The position numbers and the translations under genes are program-made. 64,000 nucleotides of DNA from Sinisalibacter aestuarii (GTDB taxonomy: Bacteria; Pseudomonadota; Alphaproteobacteria; Rhodobacterales; Rhodobacteraceae). Positions 28,513 through 37,747 of the stretch are shown here, piece after piece (position 1 is the stretch's first letter; each line of letters opens with the position of its first letter). The notes beneath the pieces were generated by a model, which searched no databases, was not told where the DNA came from, and was given only the letters and a program-made list of their open reading frames with translations. The stretch lies in the NCBI RefSeq assembly GCF_027923545.1, contig NZ_BROH01000002.1, positions 62,001 through 126,000 on the forward strand, in the 5' to 3' direction.

Positions 28513-28749
28513 GAGTCACTCCCTTCGTTCACTACGCAACGATCCTACAACATCTCCGCCCCGCCGCGCCTTGATCCGGGTCAATCCGGAGCGATATGCG
28601 CGGCTGTTTCCGGGCCGGAAAAAGAACGCCCGCATTCTGCCCGTTTGTCGCCCGCACGCCCCTGAAAACCGCCACCTTTCCCCGCTCTCGTCACGATCTT
28701 GCCCGGATTGGGCACCAGGTTCGGCCCCATCAAGGTACGGAGAAAGAAG

Positions 28750-28896
28750 ATGCCTGTGTTCGACACCATCACCGCTGACAGCGTCATCGTCGCGCTCATT
28801 GCCACCCTCGCCCTGCGCGAAGCGATGATCGCCTTCCTGCCCAGTTCCGTCGTCGGCCCCGAGGGCTGGCTCCTGCGCATCGATGGCCGCGACTGA
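28750..28896 (+). CDS. Small hypothetical hydrophobic protein
   Basis: 48 residues from the ATG at 28750, preceded by GGAGAAAGAAG at Shine-Dalgarno distance; an upstream in-frame ATG lacks this. The sequence has one hydrophobic stretch (VIVALIATLALREAMIAFL) and a short polar tail ending in RIDGRD. It may be a small membrane protein. I do not recognise a family. It sits between ppk2 (divergent) and the terminator of the beta-helix gene. Confidence 0.45.
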   Translation: MPVFDTITADSVIVALIATLALREAMIAFLPSSVVGPEGWLLRIDGRD

Positions 28897-28908
28897 TCCC
28901 CAGACACG

Positions 28909-28940
28909 AAAAACCGCCCCGGCCGGATAGCCGGAGCGGT
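28909..28940 (-). terminator. Intrinsic terminator of the beta-helix protein gene
   Basis: Eleven-base arms ACCGCCCCGGC (28913-28923) and GCCGGAGCGGT (28930-28940) with one mismatch and a six-base loop. On the minus strand they are followed by TTTTTCG. It lies 23 bases past the stop of the gene ending at 28964. Confidence 0.85.
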
Positions 28941-28963
28941 CCGCCGCCGCCGATGGGCCGCCG

Positions 28964-31255
28964 TCAGAGCGGGCGATCCACCCGCGCGGTCACATGCACG
29001 GTGCCGCGGCAGGCTTCCGGCCAGACGAGCTGAACGTATTTGTTCTGCGCCCCCTGGTTCACCCTGCTGCTTGGCATCGCCGAAACCACGCCCCCCGACC
29101 CGTTCAGAACAGCCCCCTCGGCCACCACCGCCGAAACCGTGCGCGCATTGCCCTCGAAGGGCAGATACGCGCTCACGTCCAGCGTCCATGTCGTCTGGTT
29201 GGTGTTTTGCTGGAATTCGAGCGTGACCGGCGAGCTTGCCGGGCTGTTCACCCCCTGGAAGGTGTTGCGCTCGAAGGTGAGGTTGCGGCAGGCCCAGGGG
29301 TTGAGCCCGGCAAAGCTGCTGTCCACCCCTTCCACCCGGTGGATATTGCCCTTGATGGATTTGAACACGTTCTGATTCACCTGCATCTGCGAGATGAAAT
29401 GGCCGTCGCCATAGGGCTTGATGACGATGAAGCGGAACGAACTCAGCACATCGCCGGTGAGGAAGATGTTGCCCGTCACCGTCAACCCGCTGAACGAGAA
29501 TTCCGAGCCGAAATCGGGCGCTTCGTCATGCTCGTTCGTCCATTCGAGGTAGCAATTGTCGATATAATTGGCGCTGAACACGCTGCCCACCGGCTCGTAG
29601 CTGAAGACAAAGCCCGGCACCCGCGCGCCGCCCGGCATGTTGTCGCCCTGAAAGATGTGGTTGCCGATCACCAGATGGTTGCTGCCATGCATGATCCCGG
29701 CCAGCCCGAAGCGCTGAAAGCGGTTGTCGCGGATCTTGCCGTCATTGGCGTTGACGTTGAACGCCACCGAGGTCCGGTCCACCGCCGGCAGGCCCTGATC
29801 GGGCGAGTTGAACTGGCAGCGGTCGATATGCAGATCCTGGCAGGCCCGCCCGGCCGAGGTGATGCCCCGGTCCTTCGGCTTGTTGAAATAGCAATCGTTG
29901 AACTGGAAATTCGAGCCATCGCGCGCCAGCAGCACGCCGCTGCCGATGCCGCGCATCTGGAATTCGACGTTCTGCACCGTAAAGCGCTGCATCCGGGCGA
30001 AGCCGTGAAAATCCAGCGCGTATTTGAACCGGGTGAAGCTGTAGCCCTGCGTCGTCGCCGGGCTATAGAGCGGCTGCGACAGCGTGAGCTTCGCCCCGCT
30101 CACATCCACCTCCTTCACATAGACCTCGCGCCCCACGCCATGGCCCGTCACCAGCGATCCCGGACGGATCTGCGCGGCATTGCCGAGCCCGGTCAGCTCA
30201 TAGGCATTGTTGGGGTTGTAGGTGCCGGTGGAACTCGCCACCTCCGCATCCCAGGCGGTGCTGTCGAGCGCATAGAACTGGCCGTTGCGGATCGTGCGCG
30301 GGATCTCGAACACATCCACATCGGCCACCGCCGCCTGCATGTCGATCGGCCCGTCAAGCTCGATGCGCCGCCCCTTGAGGTCGAAGGCGTCGTGGTCGGC
30401 GTAGTTCATCAGCGCCTGAAAGCCCTTCCTGAAGGCCAGCACCTCATCGCCGAACGCGTCGATATAGGTCGGCAGATCGAAATTGCGGATCAGGATCAGC
30501 CGCGTGGCATCGTCCATTACCAACGTGCCGTCGAAGCGCATCTTCGATTGCAGGGTCAGCGAGCTGCCGATGCGGAAGGTGCCATCCGGCACCACCACCG
30601 TGCGCCCGTCGGCGGCGGCATCGGCGGCGACAAAGGCGGCACGGTCATCGCTCACCCCGTCGCCCAGCGCGCCGTAGTCGCGCACATCCACCATATCCAT
30701 CATCTCGCGCAGGAAGGCGGCGGTGACATCCTCGATGACGATATCGTCGATCCGCACGATCCCGCCCGACCCGCCGGTCAGGTCGAGCCCGAAATGGCCA
30801 TAGGCCGCGCCCATGCCCCAGACCATGTCCACGCCCGGCCGGTTGCCGGTACCGACGATGGCGCTCACCTCGACGATCTTGCCGTAGGTCTCCAGCGCCA
30901 CTGACGGGCCCACCTGCGTCAGCGCCGCCAGATGGCTCCCGCCCGCATCCGCCGCAAAGGCCGCGATCCGCAGATCGGGGAACACGCCGCTCACCGCCTT
31001 CACCCGCGCGCGGATACGCAGATAGACGCCGGGGCGCAGCGGCGTTTGCGCCTTCCAGCGCAGCTTCTGGGTCGATTGCGTCTTCAGCAGTTCCAGGCAT
31101 CCGCCGAAATCCTGATCGGCGGGCACGATCGCGGCATTCGCGGCCCCCTCATAGCTGGCCGAGCCCGGCGTGCCATCTTCGCTGGACCACACATCCAGCC
31201 CGTCCGTAAACGGCGGCGGCATCAGGTCCAGCCCTTCGGTAATCGCGATGTTCAT
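28964..31255 (-). CDS. Right-handed beta-helix protein, pectate lyase superfamily (GH28-related)
   Basis: 763 residues. Residues 1-180 look like a beta-sandwich with an amphipathic N-terminus and no signal peptide. From about residue 190, VDVRDYGALGDGVSDDRAAF is the opening motif of the pectate-lyase-superfamily beta-helix. Repeated Asn-rich turns follow (IDRCQFNSPDQG, VTGNIFLTGD, LTFERNTFQG). Such proteins bind or cleave polysaccharides; phage tailspikes share the fold, but no phage genes are near. Shine-Dalgarno AAAGGGA precedes the ATG. Substrate and export route unknown. Confidence 0.75.
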   Translation of the reverse strand: MNIAITEGLDLMPPPFTDGLDVWSSEDGTPGSASYEGAANAAIVPADQDFGGCLELLKTQSTQKLRWKAQTPLRPGVYLRIRARVKAVSGVFPDLRIAAFAADAGGSHLAALTQVGPSVALETYGKIVEVSAIVGTGNRPGVDMVWGMGAAYGHFGLDLTGGSGGIVRIDDIVIEDVTAAFLREMMDMVDVRDYGALGDGVSDDRAAFVAADAAADGRTVVVPDGTFRIGSSLTLQSKMRFDGTLVMDDATRLILIRNFDLPTYIDAFGDEVLAFRKGFQALMNYADHDAFDLKGRRIELDGPIDMQAAVADVDVFEIPRTIRNGQFYALDSTAWDAEVASSTGTYNPNNAYELTGLGNAAQIRPGSLVTGHGVGREVYVKEVDVSGAKLTLSQPLYSPATTQGYSFTRFKYALDFHGFARMQRFTVQNVEFQMRGIGSGVLLARDGSNFQFNDCYFNKPKDRGITSAGRACQDLHIDRCQFNSPDQGLPAVDRTSVAFNVNANDGKIRDNRFQRFGLAGIMHGSNHLVIGNHIFQGDNMPGGARVPGFVFSYEPVGSVFSANYIDNCYLEWTNEHDEAPDFGSEFSFSGLTVTGNIFLTGDVLSSFRFIVIKPYGDGHFISQMQVNQNVFKSIKGNIHRVEGVDSSFAGLNPWACRNLTFERNTFQGVNSPASSPVTLEFQQNTNQTTWTLDVSAYLPFEGNARTVSAVVAEGAVLNGSGGVVSAMPSSRVNQGAQNKYVQLVWPEACRGTVHVTARVDRPL

Positions 31256-31393
31256 CCAAATCCCTTTCAGATCACAGCTCTGTCAGCCTGGGTCCGGACG
31301 GCGCGATGCCCGGTCCTCACCGGCTGCGGGAGATGGGGTAGCAAACGGATGTTAACCGGGGCTGAGACCAGCGCGCGCCGCCCCGCGCGCATG

Positions 31394-32125
31394 TCAGCCC
31401 GTCAGCACCCAGCCAAAGGCGCGGCGCAGCTCCTCGGTGCCATTGCGGGTATACCAGCGGCCATGCGCGAGGATCACCCGCTCCGGCCCCCAGCCGATCA
31501 TGCGCGCCACATCCGCGCGCAGCGCGCCCCGGTCGCGAAAGGTGGCCTTCATGTCGCGCGGCATCCGCCCGTTCGGGTCCTGGTTGCCGGCAAGCCGCGT
31601 GAGCAGCCGGAACCAGAGGCTCAGCTTCGCCGGCTCGAAATTCTCGATCAGATCGGTCAGGATCAGCGTGCGGCTCGCCCGATGGAAGAACACCGCCTCA
31701 CGGTGGACAGACGAGCCGCGCACGATCATCTGGTCGATCTCGCCGGCCCAGTCCGGCGGCGGCTCCTGCCCCAGCGCATGGCCGAACCGCACGGCAACGC
31801 CCCGGCTCGCCGCCCGCTCCGCCACGCCCGGCGCGGCCCAGCTTTCGGCTTGCGGAAAGCGCGCCTGCCAGTCGGCTACGTAGGCGTAGTGGATCCAGTT
31901 CGGCGCAACCAGATGGCGCACCGGCCCCAGCGCCGCCACCGCATCGGCAAGCCCGTCATCCAGCCATGTGGGCGAATGCACCCAAAGCCCGCCATCTTCC
32001 AGCCGGATCACCGTCGCGCGGGTCGAGAACGGCATCCCGAAGAAGCGGATCGCCGGGCCGTCGATCACCCATACATCCCTGGCTACAGGTTTGGGAATAT
32101 TGAGGGGTTCGTATCCGGTGGCCAT
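31394..32125 (-). CDS. DUF4336 domain protein, metallo-beta-lactamase-like
   Basis: 243 residues from the ATG at 32125 (MATGYEPLNIPKPV), with GGGAG upstream; the longer frame adds a basic stretch unlike the family. DUF4336 proteins resemble metallo-beta-lactamases: the strand VWVIDGPAIRFFGMPFSTRATVIRL, HSPTWLDDGL and the late VILAHGRWYTRNG are visible, but the HxHxDH zinc motif is absent. Possibly a degenerate hydrolase fold. Function unknown. Confidence 0.75.
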   Translation of the reverse strand: MATGYEPLNIPKPVARDVWVIDGPAIRFFGMPFSTRATVIRLEDGGLWVHSPTWLDDGLADAVAALGPVRHLVAPNWIHYAYVADWQARFPQAESWAAPGVAERAASRGVAVRFGHALGQEPPPDWAGEIDQMIVRGSSVHREAVFFHRASRTLILTDLIENFEPAKLSLWFRLLTRLAGNQDPNGRMPRDMKATFRDRGALRADVARMIGWGPERVILAHGRWYTRNGTEELRRAFGWVLTG

Positions 32126-32201
32126 GGCATCCGCTCCCGCTGGGCTGCGGCGCCAGAGAACCATCTCACGGGCGCGGCCGCAACCGGCCGCCGCCGCGCG
32201 C

Positions 32202-32426
32202 TTACACGTCGTCGCCACCCCATTCCGGCGCGATCAGCTCATGCACCACATCGGCGGGGCAGATCGCCTGCAAAACCGCCGGCGCGCTACCAAGCACCCG
32301 CGTCCCGTCGCCGAGCCAGGCGGCCAGATGCGCATTCATCCCGGCGCGCACGACGCCATCGTCCTGCGCATCCATCGGAAAGGCCCAGGCGATCAGAATT
32401 GCGAGAACGAGTATGATCTGTTTCAT
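32202..32426 (-). CDS. Small exported hypothetical protein
   Basis: 74 residues from the ATG at 32426, directly behind AGGGGG. A clear signal peptide (MKQIILVLAILIAWAFPMDAQ) leaves about 53 mature residues with a single Cys (AICPADVV) and an acidic end (EWGGDDV). No family recognised. It is encoded just downstream of lysK on the same strand (53 bases from the lysK stop), so the two may be co-transcribed. Confidence 0.5.
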   Translation of the reverse strand: MKQIILVLAILIAWAFPMDAQDDGVVRAGMNAHLAAWLGDGTRVLGSAPAVLQAICPADVVHELIAPEWGGDDV

Positions 32427-32478
32427 GTCGGTTCCCCCTGTGGCCACCATGATAGCCGCCACAGAAGGTAACGACACA

Positions 32479-34062
32479 TCACGTATTGGCGACGAGTTCG
32501 CCAGCCAGCGCTTTGTCGATGAGTTTCACCGTATCCTCAACGCCATAGAGTGCGATGAACGAGCCAAAGCGCGGCCCCTGATCGGCGCCGAGCAGCACCT
32601 GGTAGAGCGCCTTGAACCAGTCGCGCATCGGCTCGAACCGCTCGCGCCCGCAGGCGAAAACCTCGCCCTGCAGCGCCTCGGCATCGTTGCCGCCTTGCCA
32701 GCCCGCAAGCCGGTCGCGCAGATCGGCGAGCGCCTCGCGCTCCAACCCGCTCGCCTCCCGGTATTGCTTCGTCGGGGCCACGAAATCTTCGTAGTATTTC
32801 ACCGCGAAACCCGCCGCCGCATCGAGGTCGGGATGCGTCTGCGGGCTCGCCTCTGGGGCGTAATTGCGGATGAAGCCCCAGAGCACGTCCTTGTCATGGG
32901 CCGAGGCCACCGAGGCGAGGTTCAGGAGCATCGAGTAATTCACCACCATCCGGCTTTCCGGCACGTCGCCGTTGTGGATGTGGTGCACCGGGTTGGCCAG
33001 CTTCTGCGCCAGATCCTGCCCCGGATAGGCCTGCAATTGCTGGTGATACTCGTCCATCGCCCGCGGGATCACGTCGAAGAACAGCCGCTTCGCCGTCTTC
33101 GGCTTGAGATACATGAAGTAGCTCAGGCTCTCGGTCGAGGCATAGGTAAGCCATTCGTCGATCGAAATGCCATTGCCCGAGCTTTTCGAGATCTTCTGGC
33201 CCTTGTCGTCAAGGAACAGCTCATAGGTGAAATGCTCCGGCGCCGGCTCGCCCAGCACCCGGCAGATGCCGTCGTAGATCGGCGTATTGGTCGAATGGTC
33301 CTTGCCATACATCTCGAAATCGACGCCGAGCGCGGCCCAGCGCGCGCCGAAATCGGGCTTCCATTGCAGCTTCACATTGCCGCCGGTCACCGGCAGCGTC
33401 CACTCCCGGCCATCGTCATCGTCGAAGGTGATGGTGCCATCCTTGGCGTTCACCTCTTTCATCGGCACATAGAGCACCCGCCCCGTTTCCGGGTGGATCG
33501 GCAGGAAGATCGAATAGGTCTGCTGGCGCTCCTCGCGCAGCGACTTCAGCATGATCTTCATGATGTCGTCGTATTTCTCGGCGGCCTTCAGCAGCGTCTC
33601 GTCGAACTGGCCCGACTTGTAGAACTCGGTGGCCGAATAGAACTCGTATTCGAACCCGAACGTGTCGAGGAAGCGGCGCAGCATCGCGTTATTGTGGTGG
33701 CCGAAGCTCTCGTATTCGCCGAACGGATCGGGCACCGTGGTCAGCGGCTCCTGCAGATGCTGCTTGAGCATCTCCTGGTTGGGCACGTTGCCCGGCACCT
33801 TGCGCATCCCGTCGAGATCGTCGGAAAAGCAGATCAGGCGGGTCGGAATGTCGCTGATCGTCTCGAAGGCGCGGCGGATCATCGTCGTGCGCAGCACTTC
33901 GCCAAAGGTGCCGATATGCGGCAGGCCCGAGGGGCCGTAGCCCGTTTCGAACAGCACATAGCCCTTTTTCGGCGGGGCCTTTTCGTAACGTTTGAGAATC
34001 CGGCGCGCCTCTTCGAAGGGCCAGGCTTTCGAATTCATTGCAAGGTCACGCATTTCGGACAT
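32479..34062 (-). CDS. lysK: Lysyl-tRNA synthetase, class I
   Basis: 527 residues. The class I signature is HIGT (residues 49-52) in [20 protein letters not shown], and the second motif is KISKSSGNG in the middle. This is the archaeal-type class I LysRS, which replaces the common class II enzyme in many alphaproteobacteria, spirochaetes and archaea. Attaches lysine to tRNA-Lys. The start is the first ATG, with another at MRDLAMN; both are plausible. Confidence 0.95.
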   Translation of the reverse strand: MSEMRDLAMNSKAWPFEEARRILKRYEKAPPKKGYVLFETGYGPSGLPHIGTFGEVLRTTMIRRAFETISDIPTRLICFSDDLDGMRKVPGNVPNQEMLKQHLQEPLTTVPDPFGEYESFGHHNNAMLRRFLDTFGFEYEFYSATEFYKSGQFDETLLKAAEKYDDIMKIMLKSLREERQQTYSIFLPIHPETGRVLYVPMKEVNAKDGTITFDDDDGREWTLPVTGGNVKLQWKPDFGARWAALGVDFEMYGKDHSTNTPIYDGICRVLGEPAPEHFTYELFLDDKGQKISKSSGNGISIDEWLTYASTESLSYFMYLKPKTAKRLFFDVIPRAMDEYHQQLQAYPGQDLAQKLANPVHHIHNGDVPESRMVVNYSMLLNLASVASAHDKDVLWGFIRNYAPEASPQTHPDLDAAAGFAVKYYEDFVAPTKQYREASGLEREALADLRDRLAGWQGGNDAEALQGEVFACGRERFEPMRDWFKALYQVLLGADQGPRFGSFIALYGVEDTVKLIDKALAGELVANT

Positions 34063-34174
34063 GTCTGTTCTCTCTCAGGGGCCCCATGCCCCGCAAATGC
34101 CGCTTCCTATTGAAGCCCGGTGCGTTGGTCAATATTCTGCGCTGCAACACAGAAATTCCGCAAGGAGGCCCCCG

Positions 34175-34606
34175 GTGCCCGACCTTCCCCACGCTCTCTC
34201 TCCCGAAGACGCGCTCGTCGCCGTCATGATCACAGTGTCCGCCTCCGACGAGAATATCGAAACGGCCGAACTTCTGCGCATCGAGGCCAGCGTCAACAAC
34301 CTGCCGATTTTCGGCGCCTATGACATGGACCGCGCCCGCCTCGTCACCAAGGTGGTGTTCGACCTGCTCACCGAAGAAGACGGGCTCGACGCGCTTTTCG
34401 GCCTCGTGCGCGAGAACCTGCCCGATTACCTGTGGGAGACGGCCTATGCGCTGGCCTGCGACGTGGCCGCCGCCGATGGCACGCTGCACGGGCCGGAGCT
34501 GCGCATCCTCGAAGAGATGCGCCACGAGCTGAATATCGACCGGCTGCACGCCGCCGCCATCGAGCGCGGCGCCCGTGCCCGCCACATGATCCTGCGCAGC
34601 GAATAA
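34175..34606 (+). CDS. TerB-like protein (tellurite-resistance TerB family)
   Basis: 143 residues, starting with GTG at 34175. That codon lies six bases after AAGGAGG (34162-34168); the longer open frame has no such site. The all-helical TerB-like domain includes DENIETAELLRIEASV and DVAAADGTLHGPELRILEEM, where the repeated acidic turn would bind metal. TerB domains sit in stress and membrane-associated systems, but no other ter gene is near. Specific function unknown. Confidence 0.8.
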   Translation: MPDLPHALSPEDALVAVMITVSASDENIETAELLRIEASVNNLPIFGAYDMDRARLVTKVVFDLLTEEDGLDALFGLVRENLPDYLWETAYALACDVAAADGTLHGPELRILEEMRHELNIDRLHAAAIERGARARHMILRSE

Positions 34607-34660
34607 CCCGCCGCGCGCCTTTCCACCGATATCCGGCGCACCCCGCCGCAAGGACAAATC

Positions 34661-35359
34661 ATGCTTGAACGCTTCGACATCACCAAACGCTGGCCGGCGA
34701 AAGACCCCTCCGTCATCCAGCTCTATTCCCTGCCCACGCCCAACGGCATCAAGGTCTCGGCCATGCTGGAAGAGACCGGCCTCGCCTACGAGCCGCATCT
34801 TGTGAGTTTCGGCGAGAACGACCAGTTCACGCCCGAATTCCTCTCGCTCAACCCCAACAACAAAATCCCCGCCATCATCGACCCGAACGGGCCGGGCGGC
34901 GCGCCGCTGCCGCTGTTCGAATCCGGCGCGATCCTGATCTATCTTGCGGAAAAGACAGGCAAGTTCCTGCCCGAAGATCCCGCCCAACGCTACCAGACCA
35001 TCCAGTGGCTGATGTGGCAGATGGGCGGCGCCGGGCCGATGTTCGGCCAGTTCGGTCATTTCCATGCCTATGCCGGCAAGGATATCGAGGATAAATACGC
35101 CTGGCGCCGCTACAAGGAAGAAACCCAGCGCCTGCTCGATGTGCTCGAAGAGCGCCTTGAAGGCCGCGCGTATATCATGGGCGACGCCTACACCATCGCC
35201 GATATCGCGATCTGGCCCTGGGTGCGCGCCCTGAAAACCTCCTACGACGCGCAAGACGAACTGGAACTGGCCGATCTCGCCAATGTCGAGCGCTGGTTTG
35301 AAACCTGCTCGACCCGGCCCGCCAGCGTGAAGGCCATCAACATCCCGGCCAGGCCCTGA
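34661..35359 (+). CDS. Glutathione S-transferase family protein, YfcG/YghU-like
   Basis: 232 residues. N-terminal thioredoxin-like domain (VIQLYSLPTPNGIKVSAMLEE, with NPNNKIPAIID and the glutathione-binding LFESGAILIYLAEKTG) and an all-helical C-terminal domain (YTIADIAIWPWV). The Thr-Pro-Asn-Gly start of helix 1 fits the YfcG/YghU (nu) class, which acts as a glutathione-disulfide reductase/peroxidase rather than a classic transferase. Convergent with the cytochrome c gene. Confidence 0.88.
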   Translation: MLERFDITKRWPAKDPSVIQLYSLPTPNGIKVSAMLEETGLAYEPHLVSFGENDQFTPEFLSLNPNNKIPAIIDPNGPGGAPLPLFESGAILIYLAEKTGKFLPEDPAQRYQTIQWLMWQMGGAGPMFGQFGHFHAYAGKDIEDKYAWRRYKEETQRLLDVLEERLEGRAYIMGDAYTIADIAIWPWVRALKTSYDAQDELELADLANVERWFETCSTRPASVKAINIPARP

Positions 35360-35365
35360 CAAGGA

Positions 35366-35392
35366 CGGGGCCGGGCACCCGGCCCGGCCCCG
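35366..35392. terminator. GC hairpin between convergent genes
   Basis: Ten-base perfect arms CGGGGCCGGG and CCCGGCCCCG with a seven-base loop, six bases after the GST stop. No T-tract on either strand. It probably helps to end transcription between two convergent genes. Confidence 0.5.
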
Positions 35393-35432
35393 CAGGTCTG
35401 TTCCCGCTCCCCGAACGGGCGGTCCGGCCCAG

Positions 35433-35837
35433 CTATTGCTGGACCGACTCGAGGTATTCAACAAGCGACAGCAGCCGCCCGCGCACGATCAATTCGGCGC
35501 CGTAAATTCCCGCATCGTCGAGCGCGGATTTTTCATACCGATCACCCCAGACCGGCATCGGGCCACCATGGCCGCGCACACCTGTCCGTCCGTCGATCAC
35601 CATGAGCGTGTCGAGGAACGGAAATTCTCCGTCATTGGCAGCGGCAAGGCCGGTCAGCCCCGGCACCTCAATATTGAGAAGCGCGGCGAACGGGCCGTTC
35701 CCCATCGCGGTTTCGCCGTGGCAAACCGCGCAGGCCGTCATGTATTCGGTCCTGCCCGGATCGTCCTGGGCGCTCGCCCCAAGCGTCATGGCGGCGAGCA
35801 ATGCGGCACTCAGTGCAAGCAGTTTTCTCGTTTTCAT
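35433..35837 (-). CDS. Exported cytochrome c
   Basis: 134 residues from the ATG at 35837, preceded by CAGGAGGGCGAG. Signal peptide MKTRKLLALSAALLAAMTLGASA, then one haem site (CAVCH). The likely Met ligand is in GGPMPVWGDR, and the ending LSLVEYLESVQQ is the usual C-terminal helix. A soluble periplasmic class I cytochrome, single haem. No partner dehydrogenase is adjacent, so the donor and acceptor are unknown. A 30-codon open frame with a signal-like start lies 74 bases upstream on the same strand. Confidence 0.85.
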   Translation of the reverse strand: MKTRKLLALSAALLAAMTLGASAQDDPGRTEYMTACAVCHGETAMGNGPFAALLNIEVPGLTGLAAANDGEFPFLDTLMVIDGRTGVRGHGGPMPVWGDRYEKSALDDAGIYGAELIVRGRLLSLVEYLESVQQ

Positions 35838-35911
35838 CTCGCCCTCCTGTGTCAGAGCGCGCACGCGCAACCGCGCGTGCCACGCGCGTTGCATGAACTG
35901 TTGCAATCACC

Positions 35912-36004
35912 CTATTGCCGGACCGGCTCGAAATCCCCGGCCATCGCTCCAAAGGTGGTGGCCGCGAGGATGATTGCCGCCCATGTCGTGAGCCGTCTCA
36001 TCAT
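35912..36004 (-). CDS. Possible 30-residue exported mini-protein
   Basis: ATGATG start behind GGAGGCGGAG. The 30 residues are MMRRLTTW, a hydrophobic stretch with AIILAATTFGAMAG, then DFEPVRQ and a stop. It looks like a signal peptide with almost no mature part. It lies between dacB and the cytochrome c gene, on the same strand as both. It could be a leader peptide, a small membrane protein or chance. The remaining bases of the 293-base gap hold nothing else I can support. Confidence 0.3.
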   Translation of the reverse strand: MMRRLTTWAAIILAATTFGAMAGDFEPVRQ

Positions 36005-36130
36005 CTCCGCCTCCCTCCTTTCAGTGAGTATTTAATCACAAAACCCCTCGCCCCGCCTTGATGCGACGCAATCGCCCGCCTTTCGGCCAGTTTTGGCCGA
36101 TTGCGTATCCGGAACGGGAAAGCCGGCCGC

Positions 36131-37645
36131 TCAGACGCCGTAAAGCCCGGCCCAGCGGTTGATGAGCCGGTGCTGCAACAGCCGCGAGCGGCGTGACCAG
36201 GCGCGCGCACCATCGGGGCGCTCCATGTCCTCCGGTGCGATCCGCGCCCGCCGCGCGGTGTCGCCGGTAAAGATGGCAAAGGCCAGCAGCGCGCCATCGG
36301 CGCCGGTCACGTAGCCTGCCAGGGTCGAGACGAAATTGAGCGTGCCGGTCTTGGCCTGGATCGAATACCGCGCATCGCTCAGCGTCTTGCCCTCTTCGTC
36401 CTGCGGCACGACCTCCTTCAGATGGCCATGCAGCACCCCGCCCGGCCCGGCCTTGATCAGCATCCGCACCATGTCGGCGGCCGAGATCCGCGATCCGCCC
36501 CCCAGCCCGGAATGGTCGACAAACCGCGCCCCGGCGGCGCCGAACCCGTCCTGCATCCAGTCGTTCATCGCCTGCGCCGAAGCGTCGAGCCGCGTCACCG
36601 GCACGCCCCGCGTCGCGCTGGCGGTCAGGCCGATGACCTCGGCGGTCAGATTGGTCGAGTATTTCAGCATCTCGCGCACGATGGCCGACAGCGGCGCGCT
36701 TTCATGCTGCACCAGCACCGTGCCCGAAGGCATGGCCGCGATCGCCTCGATCTTCGGCAACCGGATGCCCTGCGCGGCGGCCAGCACCTGCATCACCTCG
36801 CCGGCATAGAGATCGGGCCGCCGCACCGGCAGCCAGCGCGAACCCGCATTGCCCAGCGCGGTACTCGCCACGGTCCATTCGTCCACCCCGCCCTGCGCCT
36901 CGCGATAGGTGTAGGTGGGCAAATCGCGGCTCACCACCGACATCTTCGCCATCGAGACCGCCGGGCGCAGCGTGTCCGAGCGCGCATCCATCGCCACGGC
37001 CCAGCCGTTCGTGGCGCGTTTCCACTCGAAATGCACCCGGTTGAAATTGAGGTTCACGCCGCTGACGGCCGGGTTGTAGCCCACATGATCGGGCTGCTCC
37101 GGGTCGATCTCGCGCATATAGGGCAGCATTCCGGCAAACACCCTGAAGCCGCCCGTCACCCCGCTTACCCCCGCCGCCTTCAGCCGCGCCACCATCGCCG
37201 ACAGTGCATCGGTGTCGAGCAGCGGATCGCCCGTGCCGACAAGGATCAGATCGCCCTGCACCTTGCCCGCCTGCACCGGCCCCGTGGCGACAAGCTGGGT
37301 GCGGAAGCGAAAATCCGGACCCAGCGTCGACAGCCCGTAAAGCGCCGTCACCGCCTTGGTCACCGAAGCGGGCGGCAGCCCCAGATCGGCGCCGTGGCTT
37401 TCGAGCACCACGCCGGTGCGGGCATCGGCGACGGCAAAGCTCACCTCGCCGCCAAGCCGCGCCTCGGCAATGAGATCCTCGGCAGACGGCGCCGCCAGCG
37501 CGGCGAGCCGGGGCGCGGCGCCACCCAGCGCTTCGGGCCGCTGACCGGGGCGCGGCGAAACGGTTGGCGCTTCGGCAAAGGCCACACCGGCGACAGCCGA
37601 AACGGCGCCGCCCAGGAACGCACGTCTCGAAAACCCCCTAAGCAT
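36131..37645 (-). CDS. dacB: D-alanyl-D-alanine carboxypeptidase/endopeptidase (PBP4, DacB)
   Basis: 504 residues, S13 peptidase family. The N-terminus SRRAFLGGAVSAVAGVAFA is a twin-arginine-type signal, so export is probably through Tat. The three penicillin-binding motifs are present: Ser94-Val-Thr-Lys97 in PPASVTKAV, STN in KYSTNLTAEV, and KTG in QAKTGTLN. It trims and cuts peptide cross-links of peptidoglycan in the periplasm. Directly upstream is nadD on the same strand. Confidence 0.93.
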   Translation of the reverse strand: MLRGFSRRAFLGGAVSAVAGVAFAEAPTVSPRPGQRPEALGGAAPRLAALAAPSAEDLIAEARLGGEVSFAVADARTGVVLESHGADLGLPPASVTKAVTALYGLSTLGPDFRFRTQLVATGPVQAGKVQGDLILVGTGDPLLDTDALSAMVARLKAAGVSGVTGGFRVFAGMLPYMREIDPEQPDHVGYNPAVSGVNLNFNRVHFEWKRATNGWAVAMDARSDTLRPAVSMAKMSVVSRDLPTYTYREAQGGVDEWTVASTALGNAGSRWLPVRRPDLYAGEVMQVLAAAQGIRLPKIEAIAAMPSGTVLVQHESAPLSAIVREMLKYSTNLTAEVIGLTASATRGVPVTRLDASAQAMNDWMQDGFGAAGARFVDHSGLGGGSRISAADMVRMLIKAGPGGVLHGHLKEVVPQDEEGKTLSDARYSIQAKTGTLNFVSTLAGYVTGADGALLAFAIFTGDTARRARIAPEDMERPDGARAWSRRSRLLQHRLINRWAGLYGV

Positions 37646-37747
37646 GAAGCAGAGTTAAGCAAGCGCCACGAGTCGCCTCAAGACCGCAAATGGCAACAAT
37701 TGGTGATTGCCGCCGTCCTGTGGCGCATCGCCACCGGCCCGCGCCGC

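Noticed and set aside
28964-31255. Prophage tailspike as evidence for a prophage
   Set aside because: No capsid, terminase, portal or integrase genes flank it; neighbours are ordinary housekeeping genes.
34661-35359. TerB-like gene and GST as parts of a tellurite-resistance operon
   Set aside because: No terA, C, D, E or Z genes are near, and TerB-like domains occur widely outside tellurite resistance.
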